From Bacteroidia bacterium 43-41 (GTDB taxonomy: Bacteria > Bacteroidota > Bacteroidia > Bacteroidales > Dysgonomonadaceae), in the NCBI GenBank assembly GCA_001898165.1, contig MKTD01000032.1, positions 1-64,000 of the forward strand: a DNA stretch of 64,000 nucleotides, read 5' to 3'. Numbering within the stretch: position 1 is the first letter of the stretch; the number at the start of each line of letters is the position of its first letter. This document shows positions 55,777-64,000 of this stretch, one piece after another. Below the pieces are notes generated by a model. That model saw only the letters and a list, made by a program, of their open reading frames with translations. It ran no database searches and was not told the DNA's origin. The position numbers and the translations under genes are program-made.

Positions 55777-58365
55777 ATGAACTTCAACAATTTTACAATC
55801 AAAGCACAGGAAGCCGTGCAAAAGGCCATTGATCTGGCGCAGGCGGGCAATCAGCAAATGATTGAGCCCGCCCACGTGCTCAAAGGTGTGATGTTGGTGG
55901 GAGAAAACGTTACCAATTTCCTGTTCCAGAAGTTGGGGGTGAACGTGAAAAACCTGGAGTCTGCTGTAGATAAGGGGATTGAGTCGTATCCCCGGGTTTC
56001 GGGAGGAGAACCGGTGCTGAGCCGTGAAACAAATGCGGTTTTTCAAAAATCCACCGATTTTGCAAGCAAAATGGGCGACCAGTTCGTGTCGCTCGAGCAT
56101 TTGCTGCTGGCAATCATCAGCGAGAGAAATACGGCTTCGCAGTTGATGAAAAACGCCGGAATTTCACAAAACAGGCTCGAAGCGGCTATCCAGGAACTCC
56201 GTAAAGGCGAAAAAGTGACCAGCCAATCCGCGGAAGACACTTACCAATCGCTCGGAAAATATGCTGTGAACCTGAATGATAGCGCCAGAAATGGTAAACT
56301 CGACCCCGTTATCGGTCGCGACGAGGAAATTCGCCGCGTACTCCAGATTTTGAGCCGGCGTACAAAAAATAATCCCATCCTCATCGGTGAGCCGGGAACA
56401 GGAAAAACAGCTATCGCCGAAGGGATTGCACACCGTATCGTTCGGGGGGATGTGCCCGAAAACCTCAAGAGCAAAGAGATTTATTCGCTCGATATGGGGG
56501 CGCTCATTGCCGGGGCAAAATACAAAGGCGAGTTCGAAGAACGGTTGAAATCGGTGGTGAACGAAGTGGTGAAGGCAGAAGGGGAAATTATTCTCTTTAT
56601 CGATGAAATCCACACGCTCGTGGGTGCCGGAAAAAGCGAAGGCGCCATGGATGCCGCCAACATTTTGAAGCCGGCATTGGCGCGTGGTGAGTTGCGCGCT
56701 ATCGGTGCTACCACGTTGGACGAATATCAGAAGTATTTCGAGAAAGACAAGGCGTTGGAGCGTCGTTTCCAAACGGTTATGGTGGATGAACCCACTGAAT
56801 CGGATAGTATTTCCATCCTTCGCGGGCTGAAAGAAAAGTACGAAAACCACCACAAAGTGCGTATCAAAGACGAAGCAATTATCGCTGCCGTGCAGTTGTC
56901 GCACCGGTATATCACCGACCGTTTTTTGCCCGATAAAGCCATTGACCTGATGGACGAGGCGGCTGCAAAATTGCGGATGGAAGTGGATTCTGTCCCGTAT
57001 GAACTTGATGAGATCATGCGCCGCGTTAAGCAACTGGAAATTGAGCGCGAAGCCATCCGCCGCGAAAATGATAAAGCGAAAGAAGAGGTCCTGACTAAAC
57101 AGATCGAGAACCTGCGCGAAGAAGAAAATGTACTGAAAGCGCGCTGGCAATCCGAGAAGGAGCTGATAAACCGGATCCAGCAGAATAAAATAGACATTGA
57201 GGATGCTAAATTTCAGGCAGAAAAAGCCGAACGCGAGGGCGATTACGGGAAAGTAGCCGAACTGCGTTACGGAAAAATAAAGGAGAAGGAAGCGGAGATC
57301 GAGCGGTTAAAAAATCAGTTGCACGAAACGCAGGGCGGCAGTGCCATGATTAAAGAGGAAGTGGATGCTGAAGATATTGCGGACGTTGTTTCGCGGTGGA
57401 CAGGGATTCCTGTGAACAAAATGCTTCAAAGCGAACGTGAGAAGCTGCTCCATCTGGAAGAAGAGCTTCACAAACGCGTTGTGGGACAGGAAGAAGCCAT
57501 AGCTGCTGTTTCTGATGCCGTGCGACGGAACCGTGCCGGGTTGAGCGATCCGAAACGCCCGATTGGTTCGTTTATCTTCCTTGGAACGACCGGAGTAGGA
57601 AAAACCGAGCTGGCAAAAGCGTTGGCAGATTATTTGTTCGACGATGAAAATATGATGACACGCATCGACATGAGCGAATATCAGGAGAAATTCAGTGCAA
57701 CACGGCTTATCGGCGCGCCTCCCGGATACGTGGGTTACGACGAAGGAGGACAGTTGACCGAAGCCATCCGCCGGAAACCATACTCCGTTGTGTTGTTTGA
57801 TGAGATAGAGAAAGCACATCCCGATGTTTTCAACGTCTTGCTGCAGGTGCTGGACGACGGCCGGTTAACCGATAACAAGGGTAGGGTGGTGAACTTCAAA
57901 AATACAATCATCATCATGACTTCCAACATGGGTTCGAACGTTATCCGGGAGAATTTTGAGAAGATCACCGAACGCAATCGTGAGGAGATTGTCGAGAACA
58001 CGAAGAATTTGGTAATGAATATGCTGAAACAAACCATTCGTCCCGAATTCCTGAACCGTATTGATGATATCATTATGTTTGCCCCGCTCAACCAGGATGA
58101 GATTGCACAAATCGTCCGTATTCAGCTCGACAATGTGAAGAAAATGCTGCAGGAAAACGGTATTGCGCTGGAATATACCGAAGAAGCCGTCAAAAGTATA
58201 TCGGAAGCCGGATACGACCCCGAGTTTGGCGCACGTCCCGTGAAACGGGTAATTCAGCGCAAAGTGCTCAATCAGCTATCGAAAGATATTCTTTCCGGTA
58301 AGGTTGATAACTCTAAACCGATTGTGATTGACGCTGTTGATGAAAACGTCTATTTCAGGAATTAA
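55777..58365 (+). CDS. clpB: ATP-dependent disaggregase ClpB
   Basis: 862 residues from the ATG at 55777 (usual ClpB length; the frame is open 33 nt further up from a TTG). N-domain (1-145), first AAA+ module with Walker [10 protein letters not shown], coiled-coil M-domain (about 400-525, rich in Glu/Lys/Arg), second AAA+ module with GTTGVGKTE, and the C-terminal oligomerisation domain. No IGF/IGL loop for ClpP binding, so disaggregase rather than protease partner. Works with DnaK. nspC follows after 8 nt. Confidence 0.97.
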   Translation: MNFNNFTIKAQEAVQKAIDLAQAGNQQMIEPAHVLKGVMLVGENVTNFLFQKLGVNVKNLESAVDKGIESYPRVSGGEPVLSRETNAVFQKSTDFASKMGDQFVSLEHLLLAIISERNTASQLMKNAGISQNRLEAAIQELRKGEKVTSQSAEDTYQSLGKYAVNLNDSARNGKLDPVIGRDEEIRRVLQILSRRTKNNPILIGEPGTGKTAIAEGIAHRIVRGDVPENLKSKEIYSLDMGALIAGAKYKGEFEERLKSVVNEVVKAEGEIILFIDEIHTLVGAGKSEGAMDAANILKPALARGELRAIGATTLDEYQKYFEKDKALERRFQTVMVDEPTESDSISILRGLKEKYENHHKVRIKDEAIIAAVQLSHRYITDRFLPDKAIDLMDEAAAKLRMEVDSVPYELDEIMRRVKQLEIEREAIRRENDKAKEEVLTKQIENLREEENVLKARWQSEKELINRIQQNKIDIEDAKFQAEKAEREGDYGKVAELRYGKIKEKEAEIERLKNQLHETQGGSAMIKEEVDAEDIADVVSRWTGIPVNKMLQSEREKLLHLEEELHKRVVGQEEAIAAVSDAVRRNRAGLSDPKRPIGSFIFLGTTGVGKTELAKALADYLFDDENMMTRIDMSEYQEKFSATRLIGAPPGYVGYDEGGQLTEAIRRKPYSVVLFDEIEKAHPDVFNVLLQVLDDGRLTDNKGRVVNFKNTIIIMTSNMGSNVIRENFEKITERNREEIVENTKNLVMNMLKQTIRPEFLNRIDDIIMFAPLNQDEIAQIVRIQLDNVKKMLQENGIALEYTEEAVKSISEAGYDPEFGARPVKRVIQRKVLNQLSKDILSGKVDNSKPIVIDAVDENVYFRN

Positions 58366-58373
58366 ACGCCGCT

Positions 58374-59516
58374 ATGATCGATCTCAATAAAATCCCTTCG
58401 CCTTGCTATGTAATGGAAGAGCGATTGTTCCGCAGGAACCTGCAACTGATAAAGTCGGTAAAAGAGAGGGCGGGGGTAAACATTATCCTCGCCTTTAAAG
58501 CGTTTGCCATGTGGAAAGCTTTTCCCATCGTACGCGAATACATTGGTTATTCCACGGCAAGCTCGGTAGCGGAAGCGCAACTGGCTTTCGAGGAGATGGG
58601 CAGCCCCGCACATACCTATGCGCCGTCGTACACCGATTATGATTTTCCTGTATTTTTGAAATACAGCAGCCACATCACTTTTAACTCATTGGCGCAATTT
58701 TACAGGTTTTACCCGCAAGTGGTTGCTTCCGGCAAGGACATTAAATGTGGAATCCGCATCAATCCCGAGTTTTCGGTGGTAGAAACCGATCTATACAATC
58801 CCAGTATGCCGGGTTCACGATTGGGCGTGACAGCGAAAAACACGGGCGAAAAACTGCCCGAAGGAGTTACCGGACTACACTTGCACAATCTTTGTGAAAA
58901 CAATTCGTATGATCTGGAAAAAACACTGGAAGCCGTTGAACAGAAGTTCGGGCATTTTTTGCCGGAGATCGAGTGGCTGAATCTGGGTGGAGGACACCTG
59001 ATGACGCACGAAGATTATGATGTTGAACATTTAATCAGGCTGCTCCTGGATTTTAAGAAAAAACACCCCAACCTGGAGATTATTATGGAACCCGGAAGCG
59101 CATTTGCCTGGCAAACGGGAGTTCTGGTGGCAGATGTTGCCGATATTGTGGAGAACGAAGGCATGCTCACTGCGATGCTTAACGTATCGTTTTCCTGCCA
59201 CATGCCCGACTGTCTGGAGATGCCCTACAAACCCCGTATCCGCGGAGCATATCACGAGCCTGTGGCCGGGAAACCCACTTACCGGATGGGGGGAAACAGT
59301 TGTTTAAGCGGTGATTTCATGGGCGAATGGTCTTTCGATAAGCCGTTGCAAATAGGAGATAAAATTGTTTTTGAAGATATGATTCACTACACCACTGTAA
59401 AAACCACCATGTTTAACGGCGTTTCGCATCCCTCTATCGGGCTCTGGACACTCGACAATCAGTTTATGCTGTATCGCCGGTTCGGTTACGAAGATTATAA
59501 AGGCCGGATGTGTTGA
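58374..59516 (+). CDS. nspC: Carboxynorspermidine / carboxyspermidine decarboxylase
   Basis: 380 residues. Fold III PLP decarboxylase: Schiff-base Lys42 in ILAFKAFAMW, the HLHNLCENNS histidine loop, WLNLGGGH glycine-rich phosphate site, EPGSAF, and the catalytic CLEMPY plus NSCLSGD cysteine regions. Decarboxylates carboxyspermidine to spermidine, the step after the dehydrogenase at 5301-6503. ATG only 8 nt after clpB, so a chaperone gene leads the transcript; whether polyamine synthesis is thereby stress-linked is inference. Confidence 0.95.
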   Translation: MIDLNKIPSPCYVMEERLFRRNLQLIKSVKERAGVNIILAFKAFAMWKAFPIVREYIGYSTASSVAEAQLAFEEMGSPAHTYAPSYTDYDFPVFLKYSSHITFNSLAQFYRFYPQVVASGKDIKCGIRINPEFSVVETDLYNPSMPGSRLGVTAKNTGEKLPEGVTGLHLHNLCENNSYDLEKTLEAVEQKFGHFLPEIEWLNLGGGHLMTHEDYDVEHLIRLLLDFKKKHPNLEIIMEPGSAFAWQTGVLVADVADIVENEGMLTAMLNVSFSCHMPDCLEMPYKPRIRGAYHEPVAGKPTYRMGGNSCLSGDFMGEWSFDKPLQIGDKIVFEDMIHYTTVKTTMFNGVSHPSIGLWTLDNQFMLYRRFGYEDYKGRMC

Positions 59517-59611
59517 AAACAGATAAATTTTTAGAGTTATAAACAAAACAATGCTTTTTTCTGTTTATTTATAGGAAGAGCTTTATTTGCTAACAATAAA
59601 AATTATTTATT

Positions 59612-59857
59612 ATGGGTTGGTTATGGTTTATCATCATTGGAGCGGTAGCCGGATGGCTCGCGGGTAATATCATGCGTGGCGGTGGTTTCGGGTTGTTTAT
59701 GAATATCATCGTGGGTGTTGTGGGTGCGCTTATCGGCGGCTGGGTTTTCGATCTGCTGGGAATAGGCACGGGCAACGGGCTGATGGGAGGCCTGATTACT
59801 GCATTGGTAGGAGCAATTCTTCTGTTGTGGTTGATCTCTCTGTTTAAACGGGCGTAG
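59612..59857 (+). CDS. GlsB/YeaQ/YmgE-family small membrane stress protein
   Basis: 81 residues, three glycine-rich membrane helices (WFIIIGAVAGWLAGNIMRGGG, IIVGVVGALIGGWVFDLLG, LITALVGAILLLWLISLF, each 21 or fewer residues; the first given in part). Transglycosylase-associated protein family by name only; no catalytic residues. General stress association. 11 nt before nadD. Confidence 0.9.
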   Translation: MGWLWFIIIGAVAGWLAGNIMRGGGFGLFMNIIVGVVGALIGGWVFDLLGIGTGNGLMGGLITALVGAILLLWLISLFKRA

Positions 59858-59868
59858 CTCGTAAATTA

Positions 59869-60453
59869 ATGAAGATAAAGCAGGTCGGCATATTTTCAGG
59901 TTCCTTTAATCCAATCCATATCGGGCATTTGATACTGGCAAACTATATGCTGGAATTCACTTATCTCGATGAGGTTTGGTTCGTGGTTTCGCCGCATAAT
60001 CCGTTAAAAGAGACCAAAAACCTGCTCAGTAACGATATCCGGCTAGAAATGGCGAGATTAGCCGTAATGGATTTTGATGATATGATCGTATCCGATGTCG
60101 AATTCGATATGCCGGAGCCTTCATATACCATAGATACATTGACAAAACTGAAAACCGAAAATCCCCGTCTGGAATTCACGCTTCTTATCGGCGGCGATAA
60201 CTGGACCAAGTTTTACCGCTGGAAAGACCATGAACGCCTGGTAAAAGAATTTAAAATCCTGATCTATCCACGACGGGAAGAAGATGTCCGGATAGATAGC
60301 GAACACACGGAGAATGTTCAGTTGGTGGAGGCACCCATCGTGGAAATCTCCTCTACTTTCATCCGGGAAAGCATTCGTGCGGGGAAGGATGTTCGTGCTT
60401 TTTTACCCAATCGGGTTTATGACTACATCGTGTCAAACAAATTGTACAAATAA
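59869..60453 (+). CDS. nadD: Nicotinate-nucleotide adenylyltransferase
   Basis: 194 residues. GSFNPIHIGHLILA at 11-24 is the (H/T)xGH nucleotidyl-transfer motif, VVSPHNPLK follows, and ISSTFIRESIRAGKDV near the C-terminus is the second ATP motif. Makes deamido-NAD from nicotinate mononucleotide and ATP. Convergent with speA, 17 nt between stops and no visible terminator. Confidence 0.96.
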   Translation: MKIKQVGIFSGSFNPIHIGHLILANYMLEFTYLDEVWFVVSPHNPLKETKNLLSNDIRLEMARLAVMDFDDMIVSDVEFDMPEPSYTIDTLTKLKTENPRLEFTLLIGGDNWTKFYRWKDHERLVKEFKILIYPRREEDVRIDSEHTENVQLVEAPIVEISSTFIRESIRAGKDVRAFLPNRVYDYIVSNKLYK

Positions 60454-60470
60454 TTCACTCAACAAAAACT

Positions 60471-62372
60471 TTATTCCAGGTACGTATATCCGTATAGCCC
60501 CGAACGATAATTCGATAGAAATTCTTTTCCTTCCTCTACCGATATTTTACCTTTTTTCACCGAGCTCATGACCCAGGTTTCAACCGTCCGAACCAGCTTC
60601 TTGGCGTTATACTGCGCATATTCCAACACCTCTGCAACCGTTTCGCCATCAATTACCTGCTCTATTTTATAACCTGTATTTTCGTCTGTTACAACGTGCA
60701 CAACGTTGGTATCACCAAATAAATTATGCAGATCGCCTAAAATTTCCTGATAGGCTCCCACCAGGAAAACCCCGATATAATACGGTTCATTTTTCTTCAG
60801 TGAATGGACCGGAAGGAACGATTGGTGAAAACCGCCCTGGGCTGTATAGCTGGCAATTTTACCGTCGGAATCGCAGGTGATGTCTTGAAGCGTGGCAGTC
60901 CTTTCCGGTTTTTCATCCAACCGGTGAATAGGAATGATGGGAAACACCTGGTCAATCGCCCACGAGTCGGGCAAGGATTGAAACAACGAGAAATTACAAA
61001 AATACTTGTCGGGAAGAAGTGAAGAAAGTTGACGCAACTCCTCCGGAGCGTGCTTTGAACGGTTGATCGTAAAGTTTATTTCCCGGATAATGGAGAAAAA
61101 GAGCTGTTCCACCTGGGCGCGTGTTTTCAAGTCGAGCATCCCCAGGCTGAACAAGTCGAGAGACTCCTCCCTGATCTGTTGTGCGTCGTGCCACGCTTCC
61201 AGCATACGTGTTTGCGACAAGTTGTCCCAAATCTCGTACAGTTCTTTTACCAGTTCGTGGTCGTTCTCCTGGATTTCCACCTCCTCTTCCCATTCGGGTA
61301 ATGTTGCGGTTTCTAACACTTCGAAAATAAGTACCGAATGATGTGCCGTAAGCGCACGTCCCGACTCGGTAATGATCTTGGGGTGGGGAATTTCGTTTTT
61401 GTTAGCGGCGTCCACGAACGAGAAGACCGAGTCGTTTACATATTCCTGAATGGAATAATTGATGCTGTCTTCGCTGTACGACGAACGGGTACCGTCGTAA
61501 TCTACGCCGAGTCCGCCGCCGATATCCACAAATTCAACCTTGAATCCTAAAAGATGGAGCTGTACATAAAACTGCGATGCTTCACGCAAAGCGGTCTTTA
61601 CGCGTCGTATTTTCGTGATCTGGCTGCCGATATGAAAATGAATCAACCGGAAACATTCGGTCATTTTGTGCTTCTTAAGTAAGTCAAGCGCCTCGAGCAA
61701 TTCGCTGGAATTTAATCCGAATTTACTCCCGTCACCGCCCGATTCTTCCCATTTTCCGCTTCCCGAACTTGCCAGTTTAATGCGGATACCGATGTTCGGC
61801 TTTACTTTCAATCGCTTGGAAATCTCGATGGTCAGTTCAAGTTCATTCAGTTTTTCGATTACAATAAAAACCTCTTTCCCCATTTTTTTTGCCAGTAAAG
61901 CCAGCTCTATGTAACTTTCGTCTTTGTACCCGTTGCAAATAATGACGGAATCCTCGCTTGCGTTAATGGCAAGAACGGCATGGAGCTCAGGCTTGGAGCC
62001 CGCTTCGAGGCCGATATTGAATCGTCTTCCATAGGTGACGATTTCCTCTACTACCTGACGCATCTGATTGACCTTTATGGGATAGACAATGTAATTTTGA
62101 GATTCATAGCCATACTCTTTGGCTGCAATTTCAAAACAGGTCGAAATCTTTTCGATCCGGTTGTCCAGAATTTGCGGGAACCTTACCAGAACAGGTGCGG
62201 AAACATCGCGAAGATAAAGCTCACGCATCAGTTCGTTCAAATCAACGGCTCCGCCGGGTAACTTACGGGGCGAGACTTGCACGTTTCCCTTTTCATTGAT
62301 AGAGAAGTATCCGTTTCCCCAGCCGTCTATATTATACAATTCTTCCGAATCTTCAATACGCCATTTTCTCAT
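60471..62372 (-). CDS. speA: Biosynthetic arginine decarboxylase
   Basis: 633 residues. Fold III PLP enzyme of the SpeA type: Schiff-base lysine in YPIKVNQ, glycine site VDIGGGLGVDYDG, HFHIGSQI, and the C-terminal domain with GGFHQSFLP and VGAYQEILGDLHNLFGDTN (in part). Converts arginine to agmatine, entry to putrescine and then carboxyspermidine. A -7 box TACTTTTG on the minus strand at 62409-62416 precedes it. Agmatine deiminase and N-carbamoylputrescine amidase genes are not in the window. Confidence 0.96.
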   Translation of the reverse strand: MRKWRIEDSEELYNIDGWGNGYFSINEKGNVQVSPRKLPGGAVDLNELMRELYLRDVSAPVLVRFPQILDNRIEKISTCFEIAAKEYGYESQNYIVYPIKVNQMRQVVEEIVTYGRRFNIGLEAGSKPELHAVLAINASEDSVIICNGYKDESYIELALLAKKMGKEVFIVIEKLNELELTIEISKRLKVKPNIGIRIKLASSGSGKWEESGGDGSKFGLNSSELLEALDLLKKHKMTECFRLIHFHIGSQITKIRRVKTALREASQFYVQLHLLGFKVEFVDIGGGLGVDYDGTRSSYSEDSINYSIQEYVNDSVFSFVDAANKNEIPHPKIITESGRALTAHHSVLIFEVLETATLPEWEEEVEIQENDHELVKELYEIWDNLSQTRMLEAWHDAQQIREESLDLFSLGMLDLKTRAQVEQLFFSIIREINFTINRSKHAPEELRQLSSLLPDKYFCNFSLFQSLPDSWAIDQVFPIIPIHRLDEKPERTATLQDITCDSDGKIASYTAQGGFHQSFLPVHSLKKNEPYYIGVFLVGAYQEILGDLHNLFGDTNVVHVVTDENTGYKIEQVIDGETVAEVLEYAQYNAKKLVRTVETWVMSSVKKGKISVEEGKEFLSNYRSGLYGYTYLE

Positions 62373-62564
62373 TACCAGTCAATTAAAAAAGTGGATAAGT
62401 TTGAAGTGCAAAAGTAATTAATTTATTTGTTTTTTTGGTCGATTTTGTAACAACATCCTTCAAAAAAGAACGGAAGTTTTGATTTATGTTTTTTTAACAA
62501 TGTGCTGCGCAGCGTTTTTTGCGGAATTCCATCTATATTTATGTAAATCTAAAAATTTAAGTAT

Positions 62565-63827
62565 ATGAGCTCAAAGATAAAATTAACCTCCTCCTTGCTT
62601 CTTGTGGCAGTAGTTCTTGCCGGTTGTGAAAAGTCGGACAACGAAACAGTGCCGAAAAATCTTCCGGCACCGCTGGAAATAACACTTCGAGCTGAAGAAG
62701 CCGGGATAGTGAAAAACGACCAGCAGTTTGCGTTTGAACTCTTCTCCAACGTTTTCAGCGAAGAAGCCAAAGGTGAAGACAAAAGTTTTATGGTGTCGCC
62801 TTTCAGTTTGAGCATGGCTTTGGCAATGACGTGGAACGGTGCGGCCGGAGAGACCAAAACCGCCATGCAGGAAACGCTGAAAATGGGAAATTATTCCGAT
62901 GACGACTTCAACGGTTATTACAAAAAGTTGAAAGAAGCGTTGCTGAAAACCGATCCATCTACCCAATTATCGATTGCCAATGCTATTTTTACGAATAAAT
63001 TCATAACCATTAAACCCAATTTCATTAAAACCAATACCGATTATTATCATGCAACGGTGCAGCCGGTAGATTTCTCGCTTCCTACAACCAAAGATATTAT
63101 CAACCGATGGGCATCGGACAACACCAATAACCTGATCAAAGAGGTAATCGATAAAACCAATGCCGATGACCTGATGTATCTGCTCAACGCCATCTACTTT
63201 AAAGGAATCTGGACGACAAAATTTGATGCGAAAAATACGTCTAAGAAGGCGTTTTTGACCGAAAACGGCACAAAACGAACAGTGGACATGATGTCGCAAA
63301 CGGCCAAATTCAATTACACCGAAGACGAAATCATGCAGGTCGTTCAGCTCCCTTACGGAAATCAGGCGTTCAGTATGCTGGTGTTGTTGCCCCAAAGTGG
63401 TAAAAAACAGACCGATGTGGTGTCCGCCTTGCAAAACAAGGAGTACTGGGGGAAAACAAGAACTGCTTTGCGTCAGGCTGAAGTGGTACTCTCGCTTCCG
63501 AAATTCAAAACCGAATACAGTATAAAATTAAACGAAGTATTGGGAAAAATGGGTATGGGGGTCGCTTTTGATCCATATAAAGCTGATTTTTCACGCATGT
63601 CCGAGATTTCGGCTTTTATCTCTTTTGTAAAACAAGATACCTACATCAGTACTGATGAATCCGGAACCGAAGCGGCAGCCGTAACCGTAATTGGGATGGA
63701 AATGACTTCCGCTGCTCCCGGACCGCAGAAAGTAATTTTCAATGCCGACAGGCCGTTTATCTATGTTATTCAGGAAAACTCCACCGGAGCCATTTTGTTT
63801 ATGGGTGCGGTGAAAGATATCCAATGA
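62565..63827 (+). CDS. Serpin-family protease inhibitor lipoprotein
   Basis: 420 residues. Lipobox LAGC, Cys21, so surface or periplasmic. Complete serpin fold: VSPFSLSMALAMTWNGAAGET, AIFTNKF, LLNAIYFKGIWTTKFD, and FNADRPFIYVI before the end. The reactive-centre loop has an inhibitory-type hinge ESGTEAAAV at 365-373 (small residues at P12-P9). Counting Gly367 as P15 puts P1 at Thr381 with Ser382 as P1', though the loop is two or three residues longer than in common serpins, so Met380 is also possible. Likely protects the cell from its own or competing serine/cysteine proteases. Downstream 63828-64000 shows nothing. Confidence 0.95.
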   Translation: MSSKIKLTSSLLLVAVVLAGCEKSDNETVPKNLPAPLEITLRAEEAGIVKNDQQFAFELFSNVFSEEAKGEDKSFMVSPFSLSMALAMTWNGAAGETKTAMQETLKMGNYSDDDFNGYYKKLKEALLKTDPSTQLSIANAIFTNKFITIKPNFIKTNTDYYHATVQPVDFSLPTTKDIINRWASDNTNNLIKEVIDKTNADDLMYLLNAIYFKGIWTTKFDAKNTSKKAFLTENGTKRTVDMMSQTAKFNYTEDEIMQVVQLPYGNQAFSMLVLLPQSGKKQTDVVSALQNKEYWGKTRTALRQAEVVLSLPKFKTEYSIKLNEVLGKMGMGVAFDPYKADFSRMSEISAFISFVKQDTYISTDESGTEAAAVTVIGMEMTSAAPGPQKVIFNADRPFIYVIQENSTGAILFMGAVKDIQ

Positions 63828-64000
63828 TTTATAATCGTTTAGCCTGTATGTTTTTCAAAATGGAAAACATTTGTTGCTTACTGAAAATATAAAATACTGT
63901 AAATAAATCAATTAAAAAATATTTTGGAAAACTTTACACATTGTTGAAAACTTTTTATTGATTCGTTTTGTTAACTCTAAAACATTCCTTAAACTTGTAT

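Noticed and set aside
62504-62513. GCTGCGCAGC followed by a T run before the serpin gene, as a terminator
   Set aside because: The palindrome has no loop and cannot form a normal terminator stem; longer pairing around it is only four bases.

Overview
The window reads as a Bacteroidota chromosome segment, most likely order Bacteroidales (a Dysgonomonadaceae / Proteiniphilum-Petrimonas type is my guess from protein style only). Support: a SusC/SusD pair with FecR/DUF4974 anti-sigma and ECF sigma factor, a PorT-type barrel, carboxyspermidine-route polyamine enzymes, many lipoproteins, and promoters of the Bacteroidota type (TTTG, about 19 nt, TANNTTTG). No rRNA, tRNA, CRISPR array, transposase or integrase was seen. 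About 59 protein genes are supported.

Layout. 231-9276: housekeeping (U32 hydroxylase-like protein, metA, flavin reductase, pyrI-pyrB, carboxynorspermidine dehydrogenase, threonine aldolase, DUF2179 protein, a small zinc-ribbon protein, mazG). 9324-11354: dsbD. 11486-17073: an eight-gene minus-strand arsenic operon arsR-arsE-arsF-arsG-arsP-arsM-arsC-acr3 with an operator laid over its promoter, separated by two terminators from a nitroreductase gene (17223-17831). 18051-22663: dnaB, a small lipoprotein, a LysM/periplasmic-binding protein and a PorT-like barrel. 22746-24292: a second ArsR-type regulator with DUF6132, lipoprotein thioredoxin and DUF302 genes. 24332-31397: GH2 beta-galactosidase, lipid kinase, HAD phosphatase, sodium symporter, engB. 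31367-39193: a minus-strand operon of exported hydrolases (split 5'-nucleotidase, GH3/beta-lactamase fusion, penicillin-acylase family) that also carries aroB. 39234-41154: rplS, recO, thiN. 41186-44806: nitric-oxide defence (Rrf2/NsrR-like regulator, qNOR, Ric). 44887-46070: trhA flanked by a structured intergenic repeat element. 46041-55628: ECF sigma / FecR / STN-SusC / SusD / HExxH lipoprotein / DUF4302 lipoprotein import system. 55777-63827: clpB-nspC, glsB, nadD, speA and a serpin lipoprotein.

How it works together. The ars operon covers inorganic arsenate (ArsC then Acr3), methylation (ArsM) and organoarsenicals (ArsEFG, ArsP). The NO block pairs sensor, reductase and Fe-S repair. The SusCD locus has the parts of a substrate-sensing trans-envelope circuit, with a predicted zinc peptidase and possibly an antisense RNA at the susC start. 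speA, the dehydrogenase at 5301-6503 and nspC supply three steps of the carboxyspermidine route to spermidine although they are not one operon.

The points I rate highest for a second look are the ars operon with its ArsE-F-G cysteine relay and doubled operator, the candidate antisense RNA at susC, the nested inverted-repeat element next to trhA, and the ArsR-DUF6132-thioredoxin-DUF302 cassette. All function calls come from reading the sequence; no database search was run.
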